This document shows positions 51,955 to 60,796 of a stretch of DNA of 64,000 nt, in pieces. The notes under the pieces are model-generated. The model was given only the letters and a program-made list of their open reading frames with translations, was not told the origin of the DNA and did not search any database. This DNA comes from Paulinella micropora. Taxonomy: Eukaryota > Cercozoa > Imbricatea > Euglyphida > Paulinellidae. Location of the stretch: the NCBI GenBank assembly GCA_019918135.1, contig WBZZ01005895.1, forward strand, positions 62,001-126,000, read 5' to 3'. Made by a program: the position numbers and the translations under genes. Position 1 is the stretch's first letter; every line of letters starts with the position of its first letter.

Positions 51955-52020
51955 AAGGAGAGGGGGGGGGGGGAGAGGGGGGGGGGGAGAGGGGGGGGAG
52001 GGGGGGGTGGCACGGAGAGA
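51955..52020. repeat. G-run cluster
   Basis: Several runs of 8-10 G separated by A, a strong candidate for G-quadruplex structure, in the intergenic region. Confidence 0.7.
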
Positions 52021-52161
52021 AAGAAAGGGGAGAGAGAAAAGAAAGAAGCTTCTCTGTTTTTGGTGTGACGGTGTATGTCGGAATCCGGGCTGAGCTGGGT
52101 GCTGTTTTTTAATTAAAAGAGAAATCACTAACGTTGGTGGGCCTTTGTTTATTTTTCCCTG

Positions 52162-54921
52162 TTATGCCGTTTCTAGCTCTTGCAAAAAGTCCGGAGAGAA
52201 CAAAGGCTCATCCGAACGGACTGAGCTCCTGCGTCTCTCGTGTCGGGGCGCAGGCCGGGCCTCCGCTTCCTCCGCCTCAGCACCGGGATTCGCCTCTTCC
52301 AGCGGCAGGACCTCGCCCATTCCGGCGAAGTTGCTAATAGAGCTGAAGACTGGCGAGTGTGGGTCCTGGGGGCTCATGTAGGGTCCCACCAAGGATTGCG
52401 GGGAGCTTTCACCCTGCTGTAATCTGGCGGCTCCCCCCGGAGAATCCGGGTGATGCTTGTTGTCAAAACCTCCGTCGCTGGACCGTCGTCCCGGCCCAGA
52501 AGGTTGGATGTCCAGATTTAGCACTCCTAACATCGGGTTATAGAACTCATCTTCGCTAGCATCAATGTCTAGCGAGGGCAAGAGGCCTTCCTGTAAAGAG
52601 AAGTTAGCGATTGATCTCGGCGGCTGTGGGCCGCCGCTCTGCTGTTGCGGCTGCTGCGGCTGCTGTTGTGGCTGTTGCTGCTGCTGCTGTTGTGGCTGTT
52701 GCTGCTGCTGCTGCTGTTGGGATGGCCGTGGTCGATGATACAGTTCGTCATAATTTTCTTCGTGGTCTAGATCGGCTGGCTCTGGGTGAGACCTGTGTCT
52801 CAGCTTGCTTTGTGAATGCCGTGCGTTCGCTACTGACAGTAGCGGCTGCTTTTCCTTTCCGGTGGTGACGGGTTGGGTGGTAGTGTCCAGCCCCGACAGA
52901 GCTGCCTTGGCTAGCAGCTGCAAGTGATGTTTTTGGTAAGACTGGTAACAACAACAAATCAAAAAGCAGGCCGCGAGTGCGTAAGCGAGCCATTGGTCCC
53001 AGGCGCCCACGCGAGCTTCGAGGGCCGTCTGCCCCTGCGTCGTCGGCCCTAGACTCGACGACAGAGTCAGGGCGGGGGTCGAGCCTCCCAAGCCAGGCGG
53101 GGTGGGGGTGGGGCTGAAGCTGGAGTCCCACACCGCTGTGGCGGTGGTGGTGGTGGTGGGGCTAGGGTTGGGCTCCGAGCTGGGGCTGGGGCTGGAGTAG
53201 GAGAGTGTGTCGTTGTTGTTGCCGCCGCGCGAGTGCACGAGCGCCATTCGTAGTATGCCACGTGTGGCTAGGGGGGCGGTGCCGTTCTGAAGCCACAGGG
53301 CCGCTTCCAGCGTAAGGAGCGCGTAGCTAGAGTTAAGCATGGCCCCGGGTAGTGCCCCCGGGGCCAAACACACGAACGAGCTGCGCCGTCCAGCCCAAGC
53401 GACCGATAAGTTGAGGCTATACATGGCCCCGGCGTTCCAGCAAGGGTCGCGGAGGTAGCAGCGAGCAGGTACAAGCTGCTCGCTAACATTGGCGGCCAGG
53501 CTGGGGATCCCGGCCCACAGGCACGTGCCGGAAAAGCTGCCCCCTGCGTCTATTGCCAGCGCAGCTCCCGACCCCGCGGGTTCCGGCCCCTGTAAGAGCA
53601 TGTCCTTAGCAACAGCGGCGGCTGTTGTTGCTGAGGGCCATACGCGCAGTTGACTGGCGGGATCCCACCAGTGACTATAAAGATCGGGGCACCGGGGGGG
53701 TCCCGCCCAGGCTAGCAGGACCGTGACGCGGCTAGCCTGGACGGGGCCTGCTACTTCGAACAGATATTGCCCCGCAAAGGTTCGCGTGGACGAGGGGTCG
53801 GTCGAGCCAGAGGGATCGCACAGCCACGAGCGGGCCCAAGCAAGCCATAATTGTGCGCGGGGCTCTCCCGCCGCTGCAGTGACCTCCAGCTCGCGCGCCC
53901 TGGTCTCGTTCAGGTTCCACTCCGAGCTAGACCAGGGCTCCAAGGCTTGTTTAAAAGAAGGCGTAAGCGTGCCCAGCTCGGACCAGGTAGCGAAGGCTAC
54001 CTCGAGCAAGAAAGGTGCCTCAGAGTTGTCATCCCCGTCCTGTACGACACTACGGCGCCCGACCCGCCACGACAATAACGAAGCCTGTACCTCGGCCCGA
54101 TCGACGCTGGCGGGCAGCGGGCTCGCGGGGGACGACGGGAGCTGGAGGGGGACCTCCCAACGCACGCACTCTCCGTCAAGCTGCCGTAGCCAGGCAGAGG
54201 TCGAGGTCGGGGTGCAGCTAAGGGTAAGCTCCATCTCCAGCTTCCATAACTGAAGATGTTCTGGGCACACTTCCCCGCGCGCAGGGCGCAGAGACTGCTG
54301 TTGGATTTGTACACAACCGGGGGGCGGCCCGTGCACGTGAAACTCAGGGGCGAGCTCGAAGCCCCCTGCCGCGAGTTGGGCCCCCGGCGGCGCCTGTAGC
54401 TCCAAGGTAAACCACCAGCGCGCGGTTTCATTGACAGGCCACGACCAGCCTAAGCCCAGTTGCTCGGACGCCCCCCAGGATGGACCCCTCTCCGAACAGT
54501 TCGGCGAAGAGACAGAACTAGGCGACGCTGTGGGGCTCTCAGAACTAGGCGACGCAGTGAGAGAGCCACTAGGCGACGCCGCACTGGGAGAGCCACTAGG
54601 CGACGCCGCACTAGGAGAGCCACTAGGCGACGCCGCACTGGGAGAGCCACTAGGCGATGCAGTCTGGGAAGCATGAGGCGAGCCGCTGCTTGTGGTGGTA
54701 AGGGTGGTAGTGGTGGTGGCGCTACTACTGGTACTACTAGCGGAGGCAGCGACCGACGGGCTCACGGTTTGAGTGCGCGTCAGGTTTCCCCCCGCCAAGC
54801 CACTGTTATTTAGGCTGTTAGAGATACTCGACGACGCCTGGGCGCGCAAACTGGCCTGGTTAACTTTGTCGATTAGTGTAATTTGAAGGCTCACCAACAC
54901 AATCAAGAGGATGATTATCAC
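52162..54921 (-). CDS. Two-pass membrane glycoprotein with mucin-like stalk and poly-Q tail
   Basis: 919 residues. A hydrophobic segment at the N terminus (IIILLIVLVSLQ) is an uncleaved membrane anchor; the frame is open upstream of the GTG at 54921, so the true start is further 5'. Next come a Ser/Ala/Pro mucin-like stalk with tandem SPSGSPSAA units, a large ectodomain with cysteines and many N-x-S/T sites, and a second membrane span (YALAACFLICCCY) near residue 645. The last 250 residues form a cytoplasmic-type tail with a glutamine-rich tract. Family unknown. It lies in the block of surface proteins at 44-55 kb. No break seen in this frame. Confidence 0.7.
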   Translation of the reverse strand: MIIILLIVLVSLQITLIDKVNQASLRAQASSSISNSLNNSGLAGGNLTRTQTVSPSVAASASSTSSSATTTTTLTTTSSGSPHASQTASPSGSPSAASPSGSPSAASPSGSPSAASPSGSLTASPSSESPTASPSSVSSPNCSERGPSWGASEQLGLGWSWPVNETARWWFTLELQAPPGAQLAAGGFELAPEFHVHGPPPGCVQIQQQSLRPARGEVCPEHLQLWKLEMELTLSCTPTSTSAWLRQLDGECVRWEVPLQLPSSPASPLPASVDRAEVQASLLSWRVGRRSVVQDGDDNSEAPFLLEVAFATWSELGTLTPSFKQALEPWSSSEWNLNETRARELEVTAAAGEPRAQLWLAWARSWLCDPSGSTDPSSTRTFAGQYLFEVAGPVQASRVTVLLAWAGPPRCPDLYSHWWDPASQLRVWPSATTAAAVAKDMLLQGPEPAGSGAALAIDAGGSFSGTCLWAGIPSLAANVSEQLVPARCYLRDPCWNAGAMYSLNLSVAWAGRRSSFVCLAPGALPGAMLNSSYALLTLEAALWLQNGTAPLATRGILRMALVHSRGGNNNDTLSYSSPSPSSEPNPSPTTTTTATAVWDSSFSPTPTPPGLGGSTPALTLSSSLGPTTQGQTALEARVGAWDQWLAYALAACFLICCCYQSYQKHHLQLLAKAALSGLDTTTQPVTTGKEKQPLLSVANARHSQSKLRHRSHPEPADLDHEENYDELYHRPRPSQQQQQQQQPQQQQQQQPQQQPQQPQQQSGGPQPPRSIANFSLQEGLLPSLDIDASEDEFYNPMLGVLNLDIQPSGPGRRSSDGGFDNKHHPDSPGGAARLQQGESSPQSLVGPYMSPQDPHSPVFSSISNFAGMGEVLPLEEANPGAEAEEAEARPAPRHERRRSSVRSDEPLFSPDFLQELETA
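52625..52725. repeat. Glutamine-coding CTG/TTG repeat
   Basis: Imperfect CTGCTG/TGTTGTGG tract, read as poly-Gln on the minus strand. Confidence 0.85.
53341..53365. repeat. Intragenic perfect hairpin, 9-bp arms
   Basis: GGCCCCGGG and CCCGGGGCC, 7-nt loop. Confidence 0.75.
54535..54665. repeat. 27-nt tandem repeat in mucin stalk
   Basis: GAGCCACTAGGCGACGCCGC-type units, about five, encoding SPSGSPSAA. Confidence 0.85.
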
Positions 54922-55116
54922 GGCCGCGCAAGCCCTGTTGCAATAAAAAATCAGGCTATTCCAGCGTACCTCGCCCTGGCCAGGCCTTGTCTGGCCGCTG
55001 TTGCCTGCTGGTGATGTCCCTGAGGACGACCTTGGTGTTCGCGACGCTTCCGATGATCTTGGCGGTTTTGGTGCTTGCGGCGATTCTGATGTTGGCGTGG
55101 TTGGTAATGAAATATC

Positions 55117-55305
55117 TTATGATGTTGCTGAACTCGTGCTGAAAGATACATTTCTTTGAAGGTCTTCTTCGGTGTCTTTCGGCACAGGGGGTACAAGGAG
55201 TCGCCCGGCAGACGAGTCATCGGCATTGGACTTTGCGTTGTGGGACGACCGCGGTCTTGCCGTCCGCTTTCTGCCCCGTTCGGTGAACGTAGGCACCGTT
55301 GGCAT
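55117..55305 (-). CDS. Short basic ORF upstream of membrane glycoprotein
   Basis: ATG 55305 opens 62 residues (MPTVPTFTERG), Ser/Arg/Lys-rich. It lies directly upstream of and in line with the membrane glycoprotein, so it may be that protein's cytoplasmic N terminus or a small separate gene. No family. Confidence 0.4.
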   Translation of the reverse strand: MPTVPTFTERGRKRTARPRSSHNAKSNADDSSAGRLLVPPVPKDTEEDLQRNVSFSTSSATS

Positions 55306-55531
55306 TAGCGCGGGATTTACCTGTTTTTTTTTTGAATTTTACTCTCTCTCCCTCTCTCTGTCAAATATGCAAATTCTTCCTTTTCTTTTTTTATTAATTT
55401 AAATTCTTAAGACGAGGGCGAGAGAGAAAGAGAAAGTGAGCGTGTGCGTGTGAAAGGGGCGGGGGGGGGGGGAGGGGGCAAGAAGGAAGAAGAAACAAGT
55501 TGAAGAAATCGGGAGAGGGGAGAGACAAGCC
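55306..55531. other. Intergenic region
   Basis: CT-rich stretch, AT-rich palindrome TTTTTATTAATTTAAATTC near 55388, and a G-run cluster near 55456-55478. The AATAAA-like sequence would serve the Rpb2 3' end on the minus strand. Confidence 0.5.
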
Positions 55532-56062
55532 CTAGGCTTTTTCGGCCTTGATGCGGTACAAGAGTCCGGTAGCGTCGAGTGTTTGTATGGCCTTGAGAAA
55601 GACAAACGAGGTAGGACGAGCGGTTAAGCCTGTGTATTGGCCAGAGGCTTGCGCTTGTGCACAGGATCTAGTCAGACAGGTAGCTTGCCCAGTGGCTGGG
55701 TCGCCAAAGCCAATGCGCCCACACGAGTTGCAGATGAAATCGCAGCGGGAGTCCGAGGTTTCGAGCACTTGTTTGAGGAGAGAAGTAGAGCCGGCCTGCA
55801 CGCTGGAGTTGAGAGTCATGGGATCGAACTTGCTGGCACCGTCGACCTTGCTGGACTTGGTGCCTTGGTGAGTCAAGGGGTCGATGCCCCCGCGGTGCCG
55901 TGCCTTGAATTGAATCTCAGAAGTCTTCTCTTCAGCCATGTAGTATTGAAAGCCAAAGAGAGACGCGTTTCCCGCCGGGTCCAGGTCCATGCTAGCAGGG
56001 CTGTACATGCGGCTGGCGGCGCGCAGGTGCAGTGCTTCCAGCTTGTCAGGGGGGCAGGCCAC
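55532..56062 (-). CDS. rpb2: RNA polymerase subunit Rpb2, C-terminal piece
   Basis: 176 residues. FGFQYYMAEEKTSEIQFKARHRGG corresponds to the Rpb2 block before the C-terminal clamp domain (Y-Y-x-x-L-x-H-M-V-x-D-K-x-x-x-R). CDFICNSCG and later cysteines form the Rpb2 zinc ribbon, and PTSFVFLKAIQTLDATGLLYRI matches the final helix. The large subunit of viral RNA polymerase, which transcribes in the cytoplasm or nucleus with Rpb1. One of several pieces of the same gene. Confidence 0.8.
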   Translation of the reverse strand: MACPPDKLEALHLRAASRMYSPASMDLDPAGNASLFGFQYYMAEEKTSEIQFKARHRGGIDPLTHQGTKSSKVDGASKFDPMTLNSSVQAGSTSLLKQVLETSDSRCDFICNSCGRIGFGDPATGQATCLTRSCAQAQASGQYTGLTARPTSFVFLKAIQTLDATGLLYRIKAEKA

Positions 56063-56089
56063 GAGGCGTTCCCGATTTAGCTGGGCCTC

Positions 56090-56677
56090 CTACTGAACTC
56101 CGCACAGCCAAGACTCGCATGGGAGCAAGACGTCGTACCAGCCTTTGCTGAGATCCCAGGTAGCAGGGGGCCGGCGTGCCAGGACCAAGCGTAGGGCCGC
56201 CGCGGCCTGGCCGCCGCCGCTCTGCGCCTGCTGCTGGTTCAGCAGCCCCGCACGCGCCAGGCGCTCCAGCAGCCACTGTTCCTCGCGCTCCACCCAAGCC
56301 ACCAGCCCGCCGGGGGGCATGCTGCCCCCCGAACCCCCCCCTGCCCTCCCTCCAGCCCGCGCTAGCGGGCTGGGGCCCCCCAAGAGAGAGCCGCAGGACC
56401 TTGCTGAGGGCGGCGAGGGCGGCACCCCCGCCGACCCTGGCGGCGCCGGCGCGCCGCAACCAGTGCTGCAGGCAGCGCTTCCAGAGCTTGGCGGGCGTAG
56501 GCAGGCAGAGCGACTCCAGGACCCAGCGGAAGTCGGGGCGCCACTCCCGGGGGGCATGCTGCCCAGCCCGCTAGCGCGGGCTGGAAGGGAGGCAGGGGGG
56601 TTCGGGGGCAGCATGCCCCCCGGCAGTGTACATGAGTATTCCCTGGTTCCAGGGCCAGACGTGGGTGGCGGAGCCAC
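56090..56677 (-). CDS. rpb2: Rpb2 locus, element-riddled piece
   Basis: 195 residues between the wall and clamp pieces. Two palindromic elements are translated as GGMLPPNPPASLPARASGLG and similar. The last 80 residues (EREEQWLLERLARAG ... SKGWYDVLLPCESW) look like genuine coding linking to the clamp piece; the middle frame is uncertain. Confidence 0.5.
   Translation of the reverse strand: MAPPPTSGPGTREYSCTLPGGMLPPNPPASLPARASGLGSMPPGSGAPTSAGSWSRSACLRPPSSGSAACSTGCGAPAPPGSAGVPPSPPSARSCGSLLGGPSPLARAGGRAGGGSGGSMPPGGLVAWVEREEQWLLERLARAGLLNQQQAQSGGGQAAAALRLVLARRPPATWDLSKGWYDVLLPCESWLCGVQ
56302..56373. repeat. Palindromic MITE-like element, reverse orientation
   Basis: GGGGGGCATGCTGCCCCCC, pyrimidine spacer, CCAGCCCGC-GCTA-GCGGGCTGG. 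Confidence 0.9.
56547..56622. repeat. Palindromic MITE-like element
   Basis: CCAGCCCGC-TAGC-GCGGGCTGG, spacer with TTCGGGGG, GGGGGCAGCATGCCCCC; a second G/C-run half abuts on the left. Confidence 0.9.
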
Positions 56678-57605
56678 CCGTGACTTGGTTAATGAGTTCC
56701 GGTCCCTGCTGCGCGACGAGCCGTGTCTGCAGGGTGGTGAGGCAGTCGTTGATAGTTTTGCGGAACATTTGCGAAGGCCCGAGCAGCACGGCGGGACGTT
56801 CCCCCGTGGGCAGGTAGGGCAGGCAGCGGTCGGGGAGCATGACGCAGACGGTGCACTTCTGTCCCGATGTGTTGGTTATCTTGTCGCCGTGCTGGAAGGT
56901 AGCAAGGCGGACGGTGACGACCCGGGCGCTGGCCTGGTAGCGGCCGCCGGACGGGAGCGGGCGCAGGAGCTTGGCAAGGCCCCCCGCGGAGGGGTCGGGG
57001 TCCGCCACGCACAGCGCAGGGCTCCCCGCAAGGGCTCGGCCCGGGGTCGGAACTCCATCGTCTGCGGCTGAGTGGATGGCAAGGTAGGTCTGAGCGACCA
57101 CGCCGCGAACTGCCGCGCGCACCTCGCGGACCACGTTTTCCTGAGTCATGAGGCCGGCCGCCGTCGCCGCGGCCCCGCCTCCGAGCCGGACAGCGGCGTG
57201 CACGGGCTCTCCGCCGAGCGCCCGCAGCAGCCTATCGCCCTGCAGAACCAGGCGGCCCACTGCGGGGAGCCCCAGCCCCGCGTAGGGGCTCTCCCCGTGC
57301 TGGGCCTGCGCCGACAACAGGTAACCCTCCGCCGCCCTGGCTGCGCCGCCCCCGCCACCACCACCACCCCGCCAAACCTGCGACAGGCGCCCGGCCCTGC
57401 GCAGGGCCTGCTCGTGCAACAGCGCGCGGGCACTGCATTCGCGCAGCCTCCCAGCCCAGCCCGCTACCGCGGGCTGGAAGGGGAGCAGGGGGGGTTCGGG
57501 GGGCAGCATGCCCCCCGGGGGCCAGGAGGCCCCCTCCAGCCCGCGGTAGCGGGCTGGGTCGGAGTTGGAAGGTGTCGCGGTAGCTCTTGTGCTCGACGTG
57601 GGCAA
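56571..57605 (-). CDS. rpb2: RNA polymerase subunit Rpb2, hybrid-binding/wall piece
   Basis: 344 residues. Around residue 240, G-D-K-I-T-N-T-S-G-Q-K-C matches the Rpb2 signature G-D-K-x-x-S-R-x-G-Q-K-G, keeping both lysines that contact the RNA-DNA hybrid. LPYLPTGERPAVLLGPSQMFRKTI matches the P-F-x-x-x-G-x-x-P-D-x-x-x-N-P-x-x-x-P-S-R-M-T block, with several normally invariant residues changed. The N-terminal and C-terminal ends are translated palindromic elements (GGMLPPEPP). Divergent but recognisable. Confidence 0.8.
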   Translation of the reverse strand: MPTSSTRATATPSNSDPARYRGLEGASWPPGGMLPPEPPLLPFQPAVAGWAGRLRECSARALLHEQALRRAGRLSQVWRGGGGGGGGAARAAEGYLLSAQAQHGESPYAGLGLPAVGRLVLQGDRLLRALGGEPVHAAVRLGGGAAATAAGLMTQENVVREVRAAVRGVVAQTYLAIHSAADDGVPTPGRALAGSPALCVADPDPSAGGLAKLLRPLPSGGRYQASARVVTVRLATFQHGDKITNTSGQKCTVCVMLPDRCLPYLPTGERPAVLLGPSQMFRKTINDCLTTLQTRLVAQQGPELINQVTGGSATHVWPWNQGILMYTAGGHAAPEPPCLPSSPR

Positions 57606-60219
57606 AGACTCCGCGGTCGACGGCGCCCTGCGACCAGACGGTTCCGTCGTCCTGGTTGTGGGACCAGGCGCGGTACGCGACTGGCACGTTGACGCCCAGG
57701 GGCTGCAGCCCCACGGTGCAGGCCGTCAGGGGCGCCTCCAGCAAACTGCGCTCGCCGTGCAGGAGCTCCTTGGTGGAGTTGGCCAGGACGCGCCCGGGCC
57801 GATGCTGTGCAATCGCCTGGGTCTGCATCCCCGCCGCGTACACCAGGCGGGGGCCCGTCACGTGCTCGTGGAACAAAGTCAACGAGGATGAAAAACCCAG
57901 GTGCCGCGCCGGCGACACATCCACCCAGTCCACCCCGCTACCGCGGGGTGGAGGGAGGGCGGACTGCCTCCCGGGGGCGGGGGGGGTCTGGGGGGCAGGC
58001 TGCCCCCCAGTGGCGAGTTTGGCTAGGCTCTCGCAGCCGAGCTGGCAGGCGGCTTCTTGGACGGAGAGCCAGGCGAGCACCCCGGCCTCGCGCAGCGCCC
58101 GCCAGCAAGCGAGGTCCTCGGAGGTAGCGACACGTGCGCAGTTGCTGATTTCGTAGGACAGGCCGGGCGTGGGCGCGAGTGGAAGTCCGCAGAGGGCGCG
58201 CAGGCGCTTCAGGGCCCAGGCCCGCCGTACCCGAGTGGGCAACGCTACCCGTTCGTGGTCTACGTGCAGCACGGGGGCGGCCAGGCGGCCAGGGTGAACG
58301 TGGATGAGCAGGCGGCGTTCCGTGTGGTCGAGCAGGACCCCCAGGTGTCGCAGCGCCAGGCCCCCCGCCTCCATAACGTGCGTGCGCTGTGCGCCTCGCT
58401 TGAGGGTGCGCAGCTGACGTGCCAGCGCCTCCGCGGCCTCCGCCCCGCCGACCACAAACCCGACCAAGCGCCCGAAACACTCCACCGCATAAGCCCCCGA
58501 CCCGAGGACCGCGGAGGCCCGGCGCGGCAGCGGCGCGCAGCGCAGCACGAGCCAGTCCTCCAGGGCACCCAACCACTCAGGTGGCAGCTCGGGCACGACA
58601 GTAGTGAAGAGCGCCAGGCGCTTGTCGTAGCCCGACTTGCTGGACTTGCTGGTTTCGCAGGGGCCCAGGAAGCCCATCTGTGATATATCAAAGCGCTGGT
58701 CCGAGGTCATTCCTTGGCCGTTAGGCACCATCTGGCATACGCGCCTGGCCAGCGAGTACTTCTTGGCCAGGTTCCCGCGGAATTGTTGCAGTACGCGCTG
58801 CAGCGGCTGCCCGTCCTCACCAGTGCCGCCGCCCCCCGCCGCGCCCCCGCCCCCCCCCGCCACGGGTCTGTCCCTGGGCGAGGTGAACTCTTGAAAACTT
58901 CGGCTAAGCTGGCGGTCCAGATGCCGCAGCGCTGGTAAATGTGCCAACCACCCGAGCTCCTCGTCCAGCAGTCCCTCGCAATAGCCCAGGTCCAGGTGTT
59001 GCAGGCGCGGCAGCCTCCACCCCCGGAGCCCCCGGCCGGTCAGCCGCGGGCAAAAGCTCAGATCTAGGCGCCGCAGCTCCTGCAGGCCCGCCAACGGCGC
59101 CAGCCACGCGTCCTCCAGGCGGTGCCAACGGCTCAGATTCAAGTGTTGCAGCCGGCCCTTGTTCGCCAGGCAGGTTAGGCCCGCGCCCCCCTTGGCGTCC
59201 CACCCGGTCAGCTCCAGGTGCTGCAGCTGGTCTAAGTCTGCCAAGTGCGGCAGCGCGGCCTCCGCTAACCGCACGCAGCGCCCCAGGTCCAGGTGTTGCA
59301 GCTTCCTAAGGCCGGCCAAAGGCCTTAGCCCCTCGCTCGTCAGCTCGTTGCAGGAGTGGAGGTTTAGGTGTTGCAGCTCTCGGAGGTTGGTCAAGTGCGC
59401 CAGCGCCGCGTCCGTCAGCGCAGTACAAAAGCTCAGGTCTAGGTATTGTAGCTGGTGCATTCTCGCTAAGTCTAGCAGCCCCGCGTCGGTTAGCCTTGTG
59501 CAGTCCTTCAAAGCCAGGTGCCGCAGCTGTGGCAAACCTGCCACGTACTGCAGACTCTTGTCCTCTAGCTTCTGGCAATGGCTCAGATCCAGGTGTCGCA
59601 GCTCTGTCAAGCCCCGCAGCCCCTCGCCCGTCCTCAGTCCGGTGGCAAAGCTTAAGTCTAAGTAGCGCAGACGGTTAGGCAATTGCCCCACCATCCCGTC
59701 CACCAGTGATTTACAAAAGCCCAGGTCTAAGTGTTGTAGCTCTGTTAGCTTTGACACGTACCTAAGCCCCGCGTTCGTCAGTCCCTGGCAATACCTGAAG
59801 GATAGACGTTGAAGTCTGCGCAGCTCCGGCAGCTTTTCTAGCCCCGGGCCCGCCAGCCCTGTGTAACGTAGCAGCTGTAGGCTTTGCAGCTCGGGGAGTA
59901 CTTCGGCTATGCCGCACAGCAGCTCCCGGAAGAGAAAGGGCTTCCACTCCGACGGCCAGTCTTTTAGCACTAGTCCCTCGATCACCACACAAGGGCTTAG
60001 CCGGCGGGCCTCGGCCAGGGGATCTGGAAGCCCGGCCCGCACCTGCAGCCCGGACGCCCGGGGGCGCGCCCCGGCCTGCCAGGCCTGGCCCCAGACCTCG
60101 ACCAACGCCCGGAGCCTCGGCTGAGCTACGTCCAGCTCTCGGTCGCCGATCCCGGTCTCTCGCCAGACCGCGGGTGCCTGCAGCAAGCGTTCGTGCCACG
60201 GCGACACGCAGGCCAGCAC
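57232..60219 (-). CDS. rpb2: F-box/LRR region fused to Rpb2 C-terminal half
   Basis: One open frame of 995 residues; the first codon is GTG and F-box-like sequence (LARWLGWADLAVLACVSPWHERLL) extends upstream of it to about 60292. Residues about 1-35 are F-box-like and about 110-440 hold 13 LRRs of the L-x-x-L-x-H-L-D-L-S-x-C-x-x-L-T-D-x-G-L type. From about 450 the protein becomes Rpb2: GFLGPCETSKSSKSG, LLIHVHPGRLAAPVLHV, TGPRLVYAAGMQTQAI and SHNQDDGTVW (equivalent to G-Y-N-x-E-D). The N-terminal half of Rpb2 (protrusion, lobe) is absent. Later pieces are at 56571-57605 and 55532-56062. Confidence 0.8.
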   Translation of the reverse strand: MLACVSPWHERLLQAPAVWRETGIGDRELDVAQPRLRALVEVWGQAWQAGARPRASGLQVRAGLPDPLAEARRLSPCVVIEGLVLKDWPSEWKPFLFRELLCGIAEVLPELQSLQLLRYTGLAGPGLEKLPELRRLQRLSFRYCQGLTNAGLRYVSKLTELQHLDLGFCKSLVDGMVGQLPNRLRYLDLSFATGLRTGEGLRGLTELRHLDLSHCQKLEDKSLQYVAGLPQLRHLALKDCTRLTDAGLLDLARMHQLQYLDLSFCTALTDAALAHLTNLRELQHLNLHSCNELTSEGLRPLAGLRKLQHLDLGRCVRLAEAALPHLADLDQLQHLELTGWDAKGGAGLTCLANKGRLQHLNLSRWHRLEDAWLAPLAGLQELRRLDLSFCPRLTGRGLRGWRLPRLQHLDLGYCEGLLDEELGWLAHLPALRHLDRQLSRSFQEFTSPRDRPVAGGGGGAAGGGGTGEDGQPLQRVLQQFRGNLAKKYSLARRVCQMVPNGQGMTSDQRFDISQMGFLGPCETSKSSKSGYDKRLALFTTVVPELPPEWLGALEDWLVLRCAPLPRRASAVLGSGAYAVECFGRLVGFVVGGAEAAEALARQLRTLKRGAQRTHVMEAGGLALRHLGVLLDHTERRLLIHVHPGRLAAPVLHVDHERVALPTRVRRAWALKRLRALCGLPLAPTPGLSYEISNCARVATSEDLACWRALREAGVLAWLSVQEAACQLGCESLAKLATGGQPAPQTPPAPGRQSALPPPRGSGVDWVDVSPARHLGFSSSLTLFHEHVTGPRLVYAAGMQTQAIAQHRPGRVLANSTKELLHGERSLLEAPLTACTVGLQPLGVNVPVAYRAWSHNQDDGTVWSQGAVDRGVFAHVEHKSYRDTFQLRPSPLPRAGGGLLAPGGHAAPRTPPAPLPARGSGLGWEAARMQCPRAVARAGPAQGRAPVAGLAGWWWWRGRRSQGGGGLPVVGAGPARGEPLRGAGAPRSGPPGSAGR
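57456..57557. repeat. Palindromic element with 22-bp terminal inverted repeats
   Basis: CCAGCCCGCTACCGCGGGCTGG at the left end and its exact reverse complement at the right end, with the G/C-run hairpin between. The clearest MITE-like copy, about 102 bp. Confidence 0.9.
57929..58011. repeat. Palindromic element, variant stem
   Basis: TCCACCCCGC-TACC-GCGGGGTGGA, spacer, CTGGGGGGCAGGCTGCCCCCCAG. Confidence 0.85.
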
Positions 60220-60344
60220 AGCCAGGTCAGCCCAGCCCAGCCAGCGCGCGAGCTGCCGCTGGCACTGCGGGGGGGGGCGGGTAGGCCGCCATGGAAGAAA
60301 GGCGTGGTGTTTCGGTGCACCGCTTTAGTAGTCAGGCGGGGGCC

Positions 60345-60538
60345 CGGGGGGGGGGGATAGAGGTGAGGGGGGCGGCCCCCGCTCCCTTTCCTTCCTACCC
60401 GTGGGCAAAGCAGGCCGGGAGGAGGGAGGGGGGAAGCGTACCCCCCCCCTCGCTAGGAGCGTGCCCCCTCCCCACCGGGGGTGCAGCGGCCGGCGGCCCG
60501 GAGAATCCCCCTTCCTCTGCTGGCCCTTGGACAGCCAC
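60345..60538. other. G/C-tract leader between divergent genes
   Basis: Contains G and C runs (about 60348-60358, 60370-60385, 60428-60450) between the F-box/LRR-Rpb2 gene and the plus-strand gene at 60539. Confidence 0.6.
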
Positions 60539-60796
60539 ATGTCCGTTGCTCTGAGGCGGGCCGCGGGCCGCCGGCGCCGGCTGGCGGATGAGCTGGCTCT
60601 GGCCGAGCAAGACTGTCGTTACTTTGAGGACCTGCTGGCGACCGTGACCGGCCATGCCGAGAGGCTGGAGTGCCTGGCCCGCCTGCAGCGGGCACAGAAC
60701 GCCCGCGCCGCGGCCGCCGGCCTGCTGGCCTCTCTGCCACGAGGCCCGCCCGCTGTGCCCACTCCGGTCGAGCGCGCCACTGGGCGGGGCGCCTAG
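60539..60796 (+). CDS. Small coiled-coil protein
   Basis: 85 residues from ATG 60539. Arg-rich start, then a continuous amphipathic helix (LADELALAEQDCRYFEDLLATV, LECLARLQRAQNARA) typical of a coiled coil, and a short Pro-rich tail. No family. Whole frame, in the gap between two minus-strand genes. Confidence 0.55.
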   Translation: MSVALRRAAGRRRRLADELALAEQDCRYFEDLLATVTGHAERLECLARLQRAQNARAAAAGLLASLPRGPPAVPTPVERATGRGA

